55,487 bases of DNA from Agrobacterium fabrum (GCA_003241215.1 QFOL01000004.1:1-55487), one strand, 5' to 3'; positions 8,703 to 18,554 are shown, counted from the first letter of the stretch. Numbers and translations: made by a program. Notes: a model not told the origin generated them from the sequence alone.

Positions 8703-9992
8703 ATGCGTTTAGGCGGGCGTTTGGCCGGAGCAATCGAAGTATTGGCGGATATTGAGGGGCGCAGGCGTCCCGTCGCCGATGCTCTGAAAGATTGGGGCCT
8801 TGCCCATCGTTTCGCCGGTTCCGGCGACAGGGCCGCAATCGGCAACATCGTCTATGACGCGCTGCGCATGAAACTGTCGCACGCCTGGCTGATGGATGAC
8901 GACAGCGCTGCCTCGCTTGGTTATGCCGTGCTGCTGCGCCAATGGGGCAAGAGCTTTTCGGACCTTTCGGCGGAATTCGACGGCGACAAATTCGCCCCCG
9001 CCGCGCCCGACGGGGAGAGGCAGCAAGCCTTTCTCTCCCGTTCCCTCGATGACGCGCCGGCCCATATTCAGGGCGATATTCCCGAATGGGTGCAATCTTC
9101 CCTCGAAACGGCATTCGGAGAGCGCTGGCTCGCCGAGGCGCAGGCGCTGAACGAGCGGCCCACGCTCGATCTTCGCGCCAACACCTTGAAAGCGACCCGC
9201 GACAAGGTGCTGAAGGCTTTGGAAGAGAGCGGCGCTGAAGCCACGCATATCGCCCGGCAGGGCGTGCGCATTCCCGCCGGCGAAGGCCCTTCCCGCCTGC
9301 CGAACGTCACCGCCGAACTGTCCTTCCAGAAAGGCTGGTTCGAAGTGCAGGACGAAGGCTCGCAGATTGTTGCCGACCTTGCCGGCGCACATGAAGGCGA
9401 ACAGATCCTCGATTATTGCGCCGGCGGCGGCGGCAAGACACTGGCCATGGCTGCCAGCATGAACAACAAGGGTCAGGTCCACGCCTTTGACGCCGACCGT
9501 AAGCGCCTTGCGCCGATCATCGAACGGCTGAAGCGAGCCGGTACACGCAATGTGCAGGTGCACGACCGCGCCTCCGGCCTTACGCCGTTCCAGGAAAAAT
9601 TCGACCGCGTTCTGGTCGATGCGCCCTGCACCGGCACCGGAACATGGCGCCGCCGCCCCGACACCAAATGGCGGCTGACGGCCCGCAATCTGGAAGAGCG
9701 TGTGCAGCAGCAGGGCGAGGCGCTTTCACAGGCCAAGGGTTTCGTGCGTCCGGGCGGCGAATTGCTTTATGTCACCTGTTCCGTTCTACCTGAGGAGAAC
9801 GAGCAGCAGGTCAGACGTTTCTGCGAGGAAAATCCAGAGTTCGCCATCGGTTCCGCTCTGGAACGCTGGCAGACGACTTTCGGCGCAAATGCGAACAAAC
9901 CGCATTCCTCTGACGGAAAGACAGTCACGCTGACGCCTGCAACCACAGATACGGACGGTTTCTTCTTCTGCTTGATGAAACGCAAAGCATAA
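8703..9992 (+). CDS. rsmB: RsmB/NOP-family RNA (cytosine-5) methyltransferase
   Basis: 429 residues. N-terminal NusB-like helical domain (about 1-140), then a Rossmann methyltransferase domain with the SAM loop DYCAGGGGKTLAM, the motif IV proline-cysteine VDAPCTGTGTWRRRPD, and the motif VI catalytic cysteine YVTCSVLPEENE. Both RsmB-type cysteines are therefore present. The expected product is m5C in 16S rRNA (position 967 in E. coli); the substrate in this organism is inferred from the family. Start ATG 8703, preceded by GAGGTAGACA. Confidence 0.9.
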   Translation: MRLGGRLAGAIEVLADIEGRRRPVADALKDWGLAHRFAGSGDRAAIGNIVYDALRMKLSHAWLMDDDSAASLGYAVLLRQWGKSFSDLSAEFDGDKFAPAAPDGERQQAFLSRSLDDAPAHIQGDIPEWVQSSLETAFGERWLAEAQALNERPTLDLRANTLKATRDKVLKALEESGAEATHIARQGVRIPAGEGPSRLPNVTAELSFQKGWFEVQDEGSQIVADLAGAHEGEQILDYCAGGGGKTLAMAASMNNKGQVHAFDADRKRLAPIIERLKRAGTRNVQVHDRASGLTPFQEKFDRVLVDAPCTGTGTWRRRPDTKWRLTARNLEERVQQQGEALSQAKGFVRPGGELLYVTCSVLPEENEQQVRRFCEENPEFAIGSALERWQTTFGANANKPHSSDGKTVTLTPATTDTDGFFFCLMKRKA

Positions 9993-10049
9993 AAGCCGAT
10001 TTGCACGCAGCGATTTTACTTGGAAAATACCGCACTGGCTTGTTTCAAA

Positions 10050-10068
10050 GCATTCTAAACTAGAATGT
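10050..10068. promoter_or_regulatory. Palindromic operator-like site before the imelysin cluster
   Basis: Perfect inverted repeat CATTCTA-AAC-TAGAATG, extended imperfectly by TGTTTCAAA on the left and TTTGACACA on the right. It lies about 80 bp before the start of the first imelysin gene. It resembles iron-control elements of rhizobia bound by Irr/Fur-family regulators (TTCTAAA-type half sites), and the genes downstream are of the iron-regulated kind. The identity of the regulator is inference. Confidence 0.55.
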
Positions 10069-10147
10069 TTGACACAAGTTTGTGATTGGGTCAGAACTCG
10101 CTGGCCGCAGCGTGAAGTCTTTTCATGTCTGCCCAAGGAGAGGGATC

Positions 10148-11425
10148 ATGATCCGCAAAACCATTCTCAGCGCGTCTTTCGCGCTTCTTGCCGCATCGGC
10201 GGCTTTCACCGCGCCTCCCGCCCAGGCCGCCACCGACGCGGCCGCCGTCGTCAAGCATTATGCCGATGTCGCGCATGCGAAATATGAGGATTCGCTGACC
10301 ACAGCGAAGGCGCTGGACAAGGCCATCGATGCGTTGATCGCAACGCCGAGCGAAGAAACCCTGAAGGCCGCCCGGGAAGCATGGATCAAGGCCCGCGTTC
10401 CCTATCAGCAGTCGGAAGTCTACCGTTTCGGCAACCCGATCGTCGACGATTGGGAAGGCAAGGTGAATGCCTGGCCGCTGGACGAAGGTCTGATCGACTA
10501 TGTCGACGGCTCCTACGGCACGGAAAGCGACGAGAACGAGCTTTACGTTGCCAACATCATCGCCAATCCGAAGATCAAGATCAGCGGTGAAGAGGTCGAC
10601 GCCTCCAAAATCACCCCTGAGCTGATCGAAAGCCTGCACGAGGCGGGCGATGTCGAAGCCAATGTGACCACCGGTTACCACGCCATCGAATTCCTGCTCT
10701 GGGGGCAGGACCTGAACGGCACCGGACCCGGCGCGGGCAACCGTCCCTATACCGACTACGACAAGAAAAGCTGCACGAACGGCAATTGCGACCGCCGCGC
10801 CGATTACCTGAAATCCGCCTCCACCCTGCTGATCAAGGATCTTCAGGAGATGGTGGATGCCTGGGCGCCGGAAGGCGAAGCCACGAAGACGGTGGAAGCC
10901 GATCCGAAAGCGGGCCTGACCGCCATTCTCACCGGCATGGGTTCGCTCTCCTATGGCGAGCTGGCGGGCGAGCGCATGAAGCTCGGTCTTTTGCTGCACG
11001 ATCCGGAAGAGGAGCATGATTGCTTCTCCGACAACACCTATAATTCGCATCTGAACGACGCCATCGGCATCGCCTCGGCCTATACCGGCGACTATACCCG
11101 CGTGGACGGAACGAAGATGACGGGCGCCTCACTGTCGGAACTTGTGGGCGCCAAGGACAAGGCGCTGAACGACGAGATGCTGGCGAAGCTGAACAAGACG
11201 CTCGACGCCATGCATGCGATGGAAAAGCGCGCCCAGACCGTCGAGGCCTATGACCAGATGATCGGCGAAGGCAACAAGGAAGGTAACGCCGTGGTTCAGG
11301 CAGCCATCGACGGCCTTCTCGACCAGACAAAGACTGTCGAACGCGTCATCGCGGCGCTCGATCTCGGCAAGATCGAACTTGAAGGTTCCGACAGCCTCGA
11401 CAATCCGAACACCGTCTTCAAATAA
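10148..11425 (+). CDS. Imelysin-family (M75) periplasmic iron-linked protein
   Basis: 425 residues with a signal peptide (residues 1-28, ending PPAQAA). Imelysin-like proteins of this family are periplasmic, induced by iron limitation and thought to take part in iron uptake. The family GxHxxE motif is present as TGYHAIEFLLWG around residue 185. The ATG at 10148 follows AAGGAGAGGG; an upstream in-frame start at 10082 lies before the ribosome site. It is first of a likely four-gene cluster, although a terminator-like hairpin at 11435 sits between it and the next gene. Confidence 0.88.
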   Translation: MIRKTILSASFALLAASAAFTAPPAQAATDAAAVVKHYADVAHAKYEDSLTTAKALDKAIDALIATPSEETLKAAREAWIKARVPYQQSEVYRFGNPIVDDWEGKVNAWPLDEGLIDYVDGSYGTESDENELYVANIIANPKIKISGEEVDASKITPELIESLHEAGDVEANVTTGYHAIEFLLWGQDLNGTGPGAGNRPYTDYDKKSCTNGNCDRRADYLKSASTLLIKDLQEMVDAWAPEGEATKTVEADPKAGLTAILTGMGSLSYGELAGERMKLGLLLHDPEEEHDCFSDNTYNSHLNDAIGIASAYTGDYTRVDGTKMTGASLSELVGAKDKALNDEMLAKLNKTLDAMHAMEKRAQTVEAYDQMIGEGNKEGNAVVQAAIDGLLDQTKTVERVIAALDLGKIELEGSDSLDNPNTVFK

Positions 11426-11434
11426 GCGGTAAAG

Positions 11435-11458
11435 CGGGCCGCAGATCGCTGCGGCCCG
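11435..11458 (+). terminator. Hairpin after the first imelysin gene
   Basis: Perfect 10-bp stem CGGGCCGCAG / CTGCGGCCCG with loop ATCG, followed by only two T residues. It is a weak terminator or an attenuating/stabilising hairpin inside the iron cluster. Confidence 0.6.
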
Positions 11459-11482
11459 TTACTCCTCACTACCCCAATTGCC

Positions 11483-13006
11483 ATGCAATTTTTGCTGCAG
11501 CCGATCCGCAAGCCATTCTTCTTCGCCGGGGCAGCCTGCCTCGTGGCGTCGATGGCGTTCGCCGAACCGCTGCGTAACGACCTGACGGAGAAAGATCGCA
11601 GCCGCGTGCTGGCCGCGACCGCGCCAACCGCGGACTTTACCAGGCCGGAACCTTTCGAGGCCATGTCCGGCGGAGCGACAACCAGCACCCGCAAAGCCGA
11701 TGGCAACGCATTCTCGCAACCTTCCGCCTCCATGACATTCGAGCGGCAACAGGATTTCAAGCTCGGCAACGCGCTGTTCCAGAAGCTCTGGGTCTCCTCT
11801 CCTTCCTCCACCCAGGCTTCGGACGGACTTGGGCCGCTCTTCAACGCCCGGTCCTGCCAGACATGCCATGTGAAGGACGGCAGGGGTCGCCCGCCTCTTG
11901 CCGGAGAAGATGCCGTCTCGCTGTTTCTGCGGCTGGCGCGACCGGCGCAAAACGAGGCGGAACGGGCAGCAATTGCGCGCCACGACGTGCTGAATTTCCC
12001 CGATGAAACCTATGGCCGGCAACTTCAGAACCTTGCCATTCCCGGCCTTGCCGCTGAAGGCAAACCGATCATCACCTATACGGAAAAGCCGGTTCGGCTT
12101 GCGGATGGGGAAGTGGTGGTGCTGCGCGAGCCTGCCTATGACGCGGCGAACCTGCAATATGGCCCGCTCGGCGCGGACACCACGCTTTCGGCGCGCATTG
12201 CCATGCCCACGCTTGGGCTCGGCCTTATCGAAGCCATTGCAGAGGCCGATATTCTGGCCAAAGCCGACCCTGACGACAAAAATGGCGATGGTATTGCCGG
12301 GCGCCCCGCATGGGTGAAGGACCATCGCACCGGTGAGGTGAAACTCGGGCGCTTCGGCTGGAAAGCCCAGAATGCGAGTGTGCGCGATCAAAGCGCCAGC
12401 GCCTTCTCCCACGATATCGGCATTTCCACACCAGATGCCCCAAGCGCTTATGGCGATTGCACCGATGCCCAGAAGGACTGCCTGGCCATGCCGACCGGCG
12501 TGCAGCCGCGGCTGGGGCCGGTGGAAGCCCCGGACCCGGTTCTCGATCTCGTGACCTTCTACACCGGAAATCTCGCCGTGCCGCAGCGGCGCAATGTCAA
12601 TGATCCGACCGTTCTGCAGGGCAAGCAGATTTTTTACGCTTCCGGCTGTACGGCCTGCCACACTCCGAAATTCGTCACACGTCGCGACGCATCCGACCCC
12701 ATGCATTCTTTCCAGTTGATCTGGCCCTATTCCGATTTTCTGCTGCATGACATGGGCGAAGGACTTGCCGATGGCCAGCAGGTGGGTGAAGCAAACGGCA
12801 GACAGTGGCGCACCCAACCGCTCTGGGGCATCGGCCTGACGCAACAGGTCAACGGCAACGGTTTTTACTTGCATGACGGGCGGGCGCGCAGCCTCACGGA
12901 AGCGATATTATGGCACGGCGGCGAAGGGCAAAAGGCGCGCGATGCCTTTGCCGCCTTGCAAAAATCCGACCGGCAGGCTTTGCTGGCCTTTCTGGAGTCC
13001 CTTTGA
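11483..13006 (+). CDS. Di-haem oxidoreductase (DUF1111 / CcpA-like)
   Basis: 507 residues. Signal peptide at residues 1-27. Two haem-binding CxxCH sites are seen, CQTCH around residue 130 and CTACH around residue 390, as in the di-haem oxidoreductase (thiol oxidoreductase, DUF1111) family related to cytochrome c peroxidase. It should be periplasmic and could change the redox state of iron or of a partner protein. Its stop overlaps the start of the next imelysin gene (TGATG), so the two are translationally coupled. The same gene set is found near iron-regulated imelysins in other proteobacteria. Confidence 0.87.
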   Translation: MQFLLQPIRKPFFFAGAACLVASMAFAEPLRNDLTEKDRSRVLAATAPTADFTRPEPFEAMSGGATTSTRKADGNAFSQPSASMTFERQQDFKLGNALFQKLWVSSPSSTQASDGLGPLFNARSCQTCHVKDGRGRPPLAGEDAVSLFLRLARPAQNEAERAAIARHDVLNFPDETYGRQLQNLAIPGLAAEGKPIITYTEKPVRLADGEVVVLREPAYDAANLQYGPLGADTTLSARIAMPTLGLGLIEAIAEADILAKADPDDKNGDGIAGRPAWVKDHRTGEVKLGRFGWKAQNASVRDQSASAFSHDIGISTPDAPSAYGDCTDAQKDCLAMPTGVQPRLGPVEAPDPVLDLVTFYTGNLAVPQRRNVNDPTVLQGKQIFYASGCTACHTPKFVTRRDASDPMHSFQLIWPYSDFLLHDMGEGLADGQQVGEANGRQWRTQPLWGIGLTQQVNGNGFYLHDGRARSLTEAILWHGGEGQKARDAFAALQKSDRQALLAFLESL

Positions 13007-14127
13007 TGAAAAATGCCATGCGAAAAATCTCCGGCCTCTTTTCCATACTGCTGCTTTTGGCCAGCCAGCCGGCAATGGCGCAGGATGTGGAACTGATGCC
13101 GCCGCCGCCTCTCGACCCTGCGCAGGTGCGGGGCGTCATGGAAAAAGCCGTGAACGGCTTCATCCGCCCCGGCTATGACCACTTCCGGCAATCCGCCGAG
13201 AAGCTGGAGAGCAGCATGCAGGCGTTCTGCGCAGCACCTTCCAAGACAACGGATGAGGCGGCCAGGATGGCTTTCGCCGATACGGTCTCCAGCTGGTCGA
13301 CCATCGAGATTGTGCGTGTCGGCCCTGTCATCGAGAAGAACCGTTTCGAGCGTGTGCTTTATTATCCCGACAAGAAGGGCCTCGGGCTGAAACAGGTACA
13401 GCGCTACCTTGCCGAAAAGGATGAAAGCGTCACCAGCGCCGACAGTCTGAAGGGCAAGAGCGTCGCAGCGCAAGGGCTTGGCGCGCTGGAATTCGTTCTC
13501 TACGGAACCGGCGCGGATGAGCTTCTCGGCAAGAAGGGCGATTTTCGCTGCCGTTACGGCGCGGCCATAGCCGGCAATGTCGCGAACGTAGCGGCGGAGC
13601 TTTCCGATAGCTGGAACGCACCCGACGGCGCTTTGAAGAACTGGACACAACCGGGACCGGACAACCCCGTCTTTCGCGATGAGCGCGAGGCGCTGGTTGC
13701 CCTCCTCGGCATTCTCGTGCACGCTTCCGAGGCGGTCCGCGACCAGCGGATCGAGACCTTCTACAAGGGGCCGGACAAGGCGAAATTCCCCCGCACCGCC
13801 ATTTACTGGCGCTCCGGCCTGACGTGGAAGAGCATTGCGACCAATATCAAGGCCGTTCAGACGCTGCTGCACACAGCTGATATGGTCGAACTCGTGCCGC
13901 CAGACCAGCGCTCTATCGTCAACTCCATCGACTTCATCGCCAAATCGATGATCCGCGTTGCCGGAACAATCGATACGGATGTGCAAAAGGCGCTGGATCA
14001 GGACGATCAACGGGCCAAGGTGGATTATCTCCTGCTCAATGGCAAAGACCTGATCTACCGCCTCAACGACCAGTATGGCGGCGCCATAGGTCTCAGTTCA
14101 GGCTTTTCCTTCGCTGACGGGGACTGA
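13006..14127 (+). CDS. Second imelysin-family protein, His of GxHxxE absent
   Basis: 373 residues with a signal peptide (ending SQPAMAQ). It aligns with the imelysin fold, but the position of the GxHxxE motif reads GLGALEFVLYG, so the histidine is replaced while the glutamate is kept. This paralogue may have a scaffold role beside the first imelysin. ATG at 13006 overlaps the stop of the di-haem gene. It is followed 4 bp later by the DUF1513 gene, giving a tight three-gene operon. Confidence 0.85.
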   Translation: MKNAMRKISGLFSILLLLASQPAMAQDVELMPPPPLDPAQVRGVMEKAVNGFIRPGYDHFRQSAEKLESSMQAFCAAPSKTTDEAARMAFADTVSSWSTIEIVRVGPVIEKNRFERVLYYPDKKGLGLKQVQRYLAEKDESVTSADSLKGKSVAAQGLGALEFVLYGTGADELLGKKGDFRCRYGAAIAGNVANVAAELSDSWNAPDGALKNWTQPGPDNPVFRDEREALVALLGILVHASEAVRDQRIETFYKGPDKAKFPRTAIYWRSGLTWKSIATNIKAVQTLLHTADMVELVPPDQRSIVNSIDFIAKSMIRVAGTIDTDVQKALDQDDQRAKVDYLLLNGKDLIYRLNDQYGGAIGLSSGFSFADGD

Positions 14128-14131
14128 AGCG

Positions 14132-15226
14132 ATGATCCCCGGCAATAAGCGGATGCTGATAGACCGGCGCGGCTTCATCAAAGCGGCGGGAGTTCCCTTC
14201 CTCGCCGCGCTGGCTCCCCGTTCCCTTTATGCGCTTGAACGGGCAGACGCGGTCTTTGCTTCTGCCTTCCGCGCCCGCGACGGCTCCTACGGCATCGCAA
14301 CGGTGAGCGAGCACGGCGAGATCATCGACCGCGTTGCACTTCCCGCCCGCGCCCATGGAATGGCGACGAGCCATGTGACCGGTACGACGGTGGCCTTTGC
14401 ACGCCGGCCCGGCACGTTCTTCGTGGCCTTCGACCCTGCGCGGCATCGCGAACCGATCGTGATGCACACGCCGGAGAACCGCCACTTCTATGGTCACGGG
14501 CAATTTTCCCCTGACGGCGCTATCCTCTATGCCAGCGAAAACGACTTCGACGGCAATCGGGGCGTCATCGGGCTCTATAACGCCCGCAACGGCTTTGCAC
14601 GTATTGGCGAATACGATGCCCACGGCATCGGCACGCACGACATGACGGTGAGCGATGACGGACGGTTGATCGTGATCGCCAATGGCGGCATCGAGACCCA
14701 TCCGGATTTCGGCCGCACGAAACTCAACATCGACAATATGCAGCCGTCCCTCGTGCTTCTGGACGCCGCGACCGGGCAATTGATCCAGAAACACGCCATG
14801 CCGGCGCACCTGCGGCAGCTTTCCACCCGCCATGTCGATCTCGACGATGACGGGCGCATCTGGTTCGCCTGCCAATATGAGGGGCCGCGCAACGATCTTC
14901 CGCCGCTGGTCGGCCATTTCTCGAAGGGCGAGGATATCGCCTTTGTCGATCTGCCGCAGGAAACGACGATGCGCCTTGCCAATTATGTCGGGGCCATCGC
15001 CGTCAACCGGCGCGAGGGTTTGGTGGGCCTGACCTCGCCCAACGGCAACGCCGCCGTGACGCTGGACGCGAAAACCGGGCGCGTCGTTTCCGAGACAACC
15101 GTGCGGGAAGCGGCAGGTGTCGCCCCGGCCGCCCGGGGCATTGCGGTTTCTTCCTATGACGGATTTTTCGAGACCCGGCGCAGCGACGTGGCGTGGGACC
15201 AGCACATCGTGCGCCTTTCCAGCTAA
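14132..15226 (+). CDS. DUF1513 protein, Tat-exported beta-propeller
   Basis: 364 residues. The N-terminus has a twin-arginine-type signal (DRRGFIKAAGVPFLAAL, residues 11-27), so it is probably exported folded. The remainder contains repeated blade-like segments such as HGHGQFSPDGAILYASE and DMTVSDDGRLIVIANGG, fitting the DUF1513 seven-bladed propeller family. Members occur with imelysin and di-haem genes in iron-regulated operons; function unknown. It is the last gene of the cluster; the ATG lies 4 bp after the preceding stop. Confidence 0.85.
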   Translation: MIPGNKRMLIDRRGFIKAAGVPFLAALAPRSLYALERADAVFASAFRARDGSYGIATVSEHGEIIDRVALPARAHGMATSHVTGTTVAFARRPGTFFVAFDPARHREPIVMHTPENRHFYGHGQFSPDGAILYASENDFDGNRGVIGLYNARNGFARIGEYDAHGIGTHDMTVSDDGRLIVIANGGIETHPDFGRTKLNIDNMQPSLVLLDAATGQLIQKHAMPAHLRQLSTRHVDLDDDGRIWFACQYEGPRNDLPPLVGHFSKGEDIAFVDLPQETTMRLANYVGAIAVNRREGLVGLTSPNGNAAVTLDAKTGRVVSETTVREAAGVAPAARGIAVSSYDGFFETRRSDVAWDQHIVRLSS

Positions 15227-15277
15227 AATACTGAAAAGACACGGGAACAAAAGCCAAACCGGCGCATTGGACGGGTC

Positions 15278-15730
15278 ATGAGAAACCTAGCCGTTCATGT
15301 AGTTTTTGTGGTTGCTGTTGTTGCCGTCGGGGCGCTGATCGGCGTCAACAATGTGCCCGGCGAATGGTATCAATCGCTGCAGAAACCTTTCTTCAATCCG
15401 CCCGACTGGATCTTCGGACCCGTCTGGACCGCGCTTTACGTGCTGATCGGCATTGCCGGCGCGCGAACCTGGATTAGGAAGCCGAAGGGAACGCGCATGC
15501 GCCTCTGGTTCACGCAGATGGTGCTGAATTTCCTGTGGTCGCCTATCTTTTTCGGCATGCAGAGCCCGGCGGGCGCATTCATTATCATCATTCCGATGCT
15601 GATCTGCATCATCGCCTTCGTGGCGCTCAGCTACCGCCGCGACCGCATATCCATGTGGCTTTTTGTGCCCTATGCGCTATGGGTCGCCTTTGCCACGGTG
15701 CTCAACGCAAGCATCGGCATGCTGAACTAA
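15278..15730 (+). CDS. tspO: TspO/MBR-family tryptophan-rich sensory protein
   Basis: 150 residues with five predicted membrane helices. The family signatures are present: PGEWYQSLQKPFFNPPDWIFGPVW near residues 28-50 and WSPIFFG in the third helix region. TspO proteins bind porphyrins and act in stress and photosynthesis-related regulation; in Agrobacterium-like non-phototrophs the role is not settled. Start ATG 15278; the preceding ribosome site is weak. It stands alone between the iron cluster and the thioesterase gene. Confidence 0.92.
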   Translation: MRNLAVHVVFVVAVVAVGALIGVNNVPGEWYQSLQKPFFNPPDWIFGPVWTALYVLIGIAGARTWIRKPKGTRMRLWFTQMVLNFLWSPIFFGMQSPAGAFIIIIPMLICIIAFVALSYRRDRISMWLFVPYALWVAFATVLNASIGMLN

Positions 15731-15808
15731 ATCGCCGCACCACCCTTGCCTTGCCTGCCGCCACGCGCCATGTCAGTTTGCGATGAGGCACAAGCGGGCA
15801 GGTAGGCC

Positions 15809-16258
15809 ATGGAGATCACGGATCCCGGCGATTTTCGTCAGCGGATAGAAAGAAGCTTTGCGCTGCAGGGCGTGGTGCAGGCCATCGATGCACAGATCAG
15901 CCGCATCGAACACCGTCTGGTGGAGATCGAGCTGCCCTTCCATGAAAAACTGACACAGCAGCACGGCATATTGCATGCGGGTGTCATCGCCGCCGGCTTG
16001 GACACCGCCTGCACCTATGCCGCCTATACGATCATCGAGCCGGAAGCCTCGTTGCTGACCATCGAGTTCAAGGTCAACCTGATGTCGCCCGGCCGTGGCG
16101 AGCGGTTCCTGTTTCGCGGCGAAATCATCAAGCCCGGTAACAACCTCATCGTCGCCGATGGCCGCGCTTATGCGCTTTCGGACGGGCCGGCAAAGCTGAT
16201 CGCCTCGATGACGGGAACGATGATGGTGGTGAAGGGACGCGAGGATATTAACGGATGA
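15809..16258 (+). CDS. PaaI-like hotdog-fold thioesterase
   Basis: 149 residues of the PaaI/DUF4442-type hotdog family. The stretch QHGILHAGVIAAGLDTACTYAA (interrupted here: HG...HAG, then LDTA) corresponds to the active-site helix, with the conserved Asp in LDTA. Expected reaction is hydrolysis of an acyl-CoA; the substrate is unknown. ATG 15809 is preceded by an AGGTAGG-type ribosome site. It overlaps the next gene by 4 bp (ATGA), so the two are coupled. Confidence 0.82.
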   Translation: MEITDPGDFRQRIERSFALQGVVQAIDAQISRIEHRLVEIELPFHEKLTQQHGILHAGVIAAGLDTACTYAAYTIIEPEASLLTIEFKVNLMSPGRGERFLFRGEIIKPGNNLIVADGRAYALSDGPAKLIASMTGTMMVVKGREDING

Positions 16259-16893
16259 ACTACCGTCTTTTGCATGTTGCAGATAAATCCGTCCTCTTCG
16301 TCATGGCGGCTTCCGCTGAATACGGCCCCCATCTACAGGTGCGCATTGCGCCGCTGATGACTGGTGTCGGCCCGGTGGAAGCGGCGATTTCGGTAACCGC
16401 CGTTCTTGCAGGCCTCGATGCAGCCGACCATCTCCCGGACCTTGTCGTTTCGCTTGGTTCAGCCGGTTCGCGGACGCTGGAACAGACGGGCATCTACCAG
16501 GCGATTTCGGTTTCCTATCGCGACATGGATGCCTCCCCCTTCGGTTTTGAAAAGGGGCGCACGCCGTTCCTCGACCTGCCGGCGGAGGTGGCGATGCCTT
16601 TTCGGATACCCTATATTGCCGAAGCCAGGCTTTCCACCGGCGGCAACGTCGTTTCCGGCGATACCTATGGCTTGATCGATGCCGACATGGTGGAAATGGA
16701 AACCTATGCCGTGCTCCGGGCCTGCCAGCGCTTTGGCGTGCCGCTCATCGGCCTGCGCGGTATTTCCGACGGCAAGGCGGATGTGAACCATGTGGACGAC
16801 TGGACGGAGTATCTGCACATCATCGATGAAAAGCTCGCCGATGCCGTCGACCGGCTTTGCCGCGCCATTGAGGATGGCATGATCGCCCTCTGA
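16255..16893 (+). CDS. 5'-methylthioadenosine/S-adenosylhomocysteine nucleosidase-like protein
   Basis: 212 residues, PNP/UDP phosphorylase superfamily. Conserved features are MTGVGPVEAA near residue 37, LVVSLGSAGS near residue 64, the purine-site VEMETYAVLRAC and the catalytic aspartate in LRGISDGKAD. The expected reaction is cleavage of the glycosidic bond of MTA or SAH in the cytoplasm. Exact substrate not certain. It overlaps the thioesterase gene by 4 bp and is followed by guaA after 83 bp. Confidence 0.8.
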   Translation: MNYRLLHVADKSVLFVMAASAEYGPHLQVRIAPLMTGVGPVEAAISVTAVLAGLDAADHLPDLVVSLGSAGSRTLEQTGIYQAISVSYRDMDASPFGFEKGRTPFLDLPAEVAMPFRIPYIAEARLSTGGNVVSGDTYGLIDADMVEMETYAVLRACQRFGVPLIGLRGISDGKADVNHVDDWTEYLHIIDEKLADAVDRLCRAIEDGMIAL

Positions 16894-16976
16894 AACCCTG
16901 CTATTTTCGCAAATTTCCGCCGTTTGACGCCCGCTTCCGGGTTGCCTAAAGCCGCCATTTTCTTTAAAGGCTCGCC

Positions 16977-18554
16977 ATGACCCAGATAGCCCATCCCGAC
17001 AGCATCCTCATCATCGATTTCGGCAGCCAGGTGACGCAGCTGATTGCGCGCCGCATCCGCGAAGCCGGGGTCTATTGCGAAATCCACCCGTTCCAGAATG
17101 CCGCCGAGGCGTTCGAGAAGCTTCAGCCGAAGGGCGTGATCTTTTCCGGCGGCCCCGCATCCGTGACGGCGGAAGGAAGCCCGCGCGCGCCGCAGGCAGT
17201 GTTTGACAGCAAGGTTCCGATCCTCGGCATCTGCTACGGCCAGCAGACGCTCTGCACGCAGCTGGGCGGCGTGGTCGAAGGCGGCCATGCGGCGGAATTC
17301 GGCCGTGCCGATATCGACATCAAGAAGGCAAGCCCGCTGTTCGAAGGCTTCTGGGAGCAGGGCAAGAGCTATCCCGTCTGGATGAGCCATGGCGACCGCG
17401 TGACGAAGCTGCCGGAAGGCTTCGAGGTCATCGCGACCTCCGAGAACGCGCCTTTTGCCATCGCCGCCGACGAGAAGCGTCACTACTACTCCACCATGTT
17501 CCACCCGGAAGTGGTGCATACGCCCGACGGCGGCAAGCTGCTCTCCAACTTCGTGCACAAGATCGTCGGTCTCAAATCCGACTGGACGATGGCGGCCTAT
17601 CGCGCCGAGATGATCCGCAAGATCCGTGAACAGGTCGGCACCGGCCGCGTGCTCTGCGCGCTTTCCGGCGGCGTCGATTCCTCGGTTGCGGCGATCCTCA
17701 TCCATGAAGCGATCGGCGACCAGCTGACCTGCGTTTACGTCGACCATGGCCTGATGCGGCTTGGCGAAAGCGAGCAGGTCGTCGGCATGTTCCGCGACCA
17801 CTACAATATTCCGCTTGTTCATGTGGATGCCGCCGATCTGTTCCTCGGCGAACTGTCCGGCGTTTCCGACCCGGAAGTGAAGCGCAAGACCATCGGCCGC
17901 CTGTTCATCGAGGTCTTCGAAGCCGAAGCGGCCAAGATTGCCGCCGATGGCAAGGGCGCACCGAATTTCCTGGCGCAGGGCACGCTTTACCCTGACGTCA
18001 TCGAGAGCGTTTCCTTCTCCGGCGGCCCCTCGGTCACCATCAAGAGCCACCACAATGTCGGCGGTCTTCCAGAGCGCATGAACATGCAGCTCGTCGAACC
18101 GCTGCGTGAGCTCTTCAAGGATGAAGTGCGTGCGCTTGGCCGCGAACTCGGCCTGCCGGAAAGCTTCATCGGCCGCCACCCCTTCCCCGGCCCGGGGCTC
18201 GCGATCCGCTGCCCCGGCGCGATCACCCGCGAGAAGCTCGATATTCTGCGCAAGGCGGATGCGATCTATCTCGATGAAATCCGCAAGGCCGGTCTTTACG
18301 ACACCATCTGGCAGGCTTTCGCTGTGCTCCTGCCGGTGCAGACCGTGGGCGTCATGGGCGATTACCGCACCTATGACTTCGTCTGCGCGCTGCGCGCCGT
18401 GACCTCCGTGGATGGCATGACGGCGGATTTCTATCCCTATGACATGAATTTCCTCGGCCGCGCGGCAACCCGCATCATCAATGAAGTGCGCGGCATCAAT
18501 CGCGTCGTTTATGACGTGACGAGCAAGCCGCCGGGCACGATCGAGTGGGAATAA
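16977..18554 (+). CDS. guaA: GMP synthase (glutamine-hydrolysing)
   Basis: Converts XMP to GMP with ATP and glutamine. 525 residues, full length. The class I amidotransferase domain (about 1-200) has the cysteine loop LGICYGQQT and the His-Glu pair in MFHPEVVHT. The ATP-pyrophosphatase domain has [10 protein letters not shown], and the dimerisation domain ends in GTIEWE. The ATG at 16977 follows AAAGG. The end of the gene is the attachment site of the adjoining integrative element: insertion has left the coding sequence complete, as expected for elements that target guaA. Confidence 0.97.
   Translation: MTQIAHPDSILIIDFGSQVTQLIARRIREAGVYCEIHPFQNAAEAFEKLQPKGVIFSGGPASVTAEGSPRAPQAVFDSKVPILGICYGQQTLCTQLGGVVEGGHAAEFGRADIDIKKASPLFEGFWEQGKSYPVWMSHGDRVTKLPEGFEVIATSENAPFAIAADEKRHYYSTMFHPEVVHTPDGGKLLSNFVHKIVGLKSDWTMAAYRAEMIRKIREQVGTGRVLCALSGGVDSSVAAILIHEAIGDQLTCVYVDHGLMRLGESEQVVGMFRDHYNIPLVHVDAADLFLGELSGVSDPEVKRKTIGRLFIEVFEAEAAKIAADGKGAPNFLAQGTLYPDVIESVSFSGGPSVTIKSHHNVGGLPERMNMQLVEPLRELFKDEVRALGRELGLPESFIGRHPFPGPGLAIRCPGAITREKLDILRKADAIYLDEIRKAGLYDTIWQAFAVLLPVQTVGVMGDYRTYDFVCALRAVTSVDGMTADFYPYDMNFLGRAATRIINEVRGINRVVYDVTSKPPGTIEWE
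18543..18554 (+). other. attL core at the 3' end of guaA
   Basis: The last twelve bases of guaA (GAGTGGGAATAA) form the well-known guaA 3' insertion site of integrases of this type. From here the sequence changes from chromosome to element (integrase 320 bp downstream). The matching attR lies beyond the right edge, so the exact core cannot be measured here. Confidence 0.7.
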
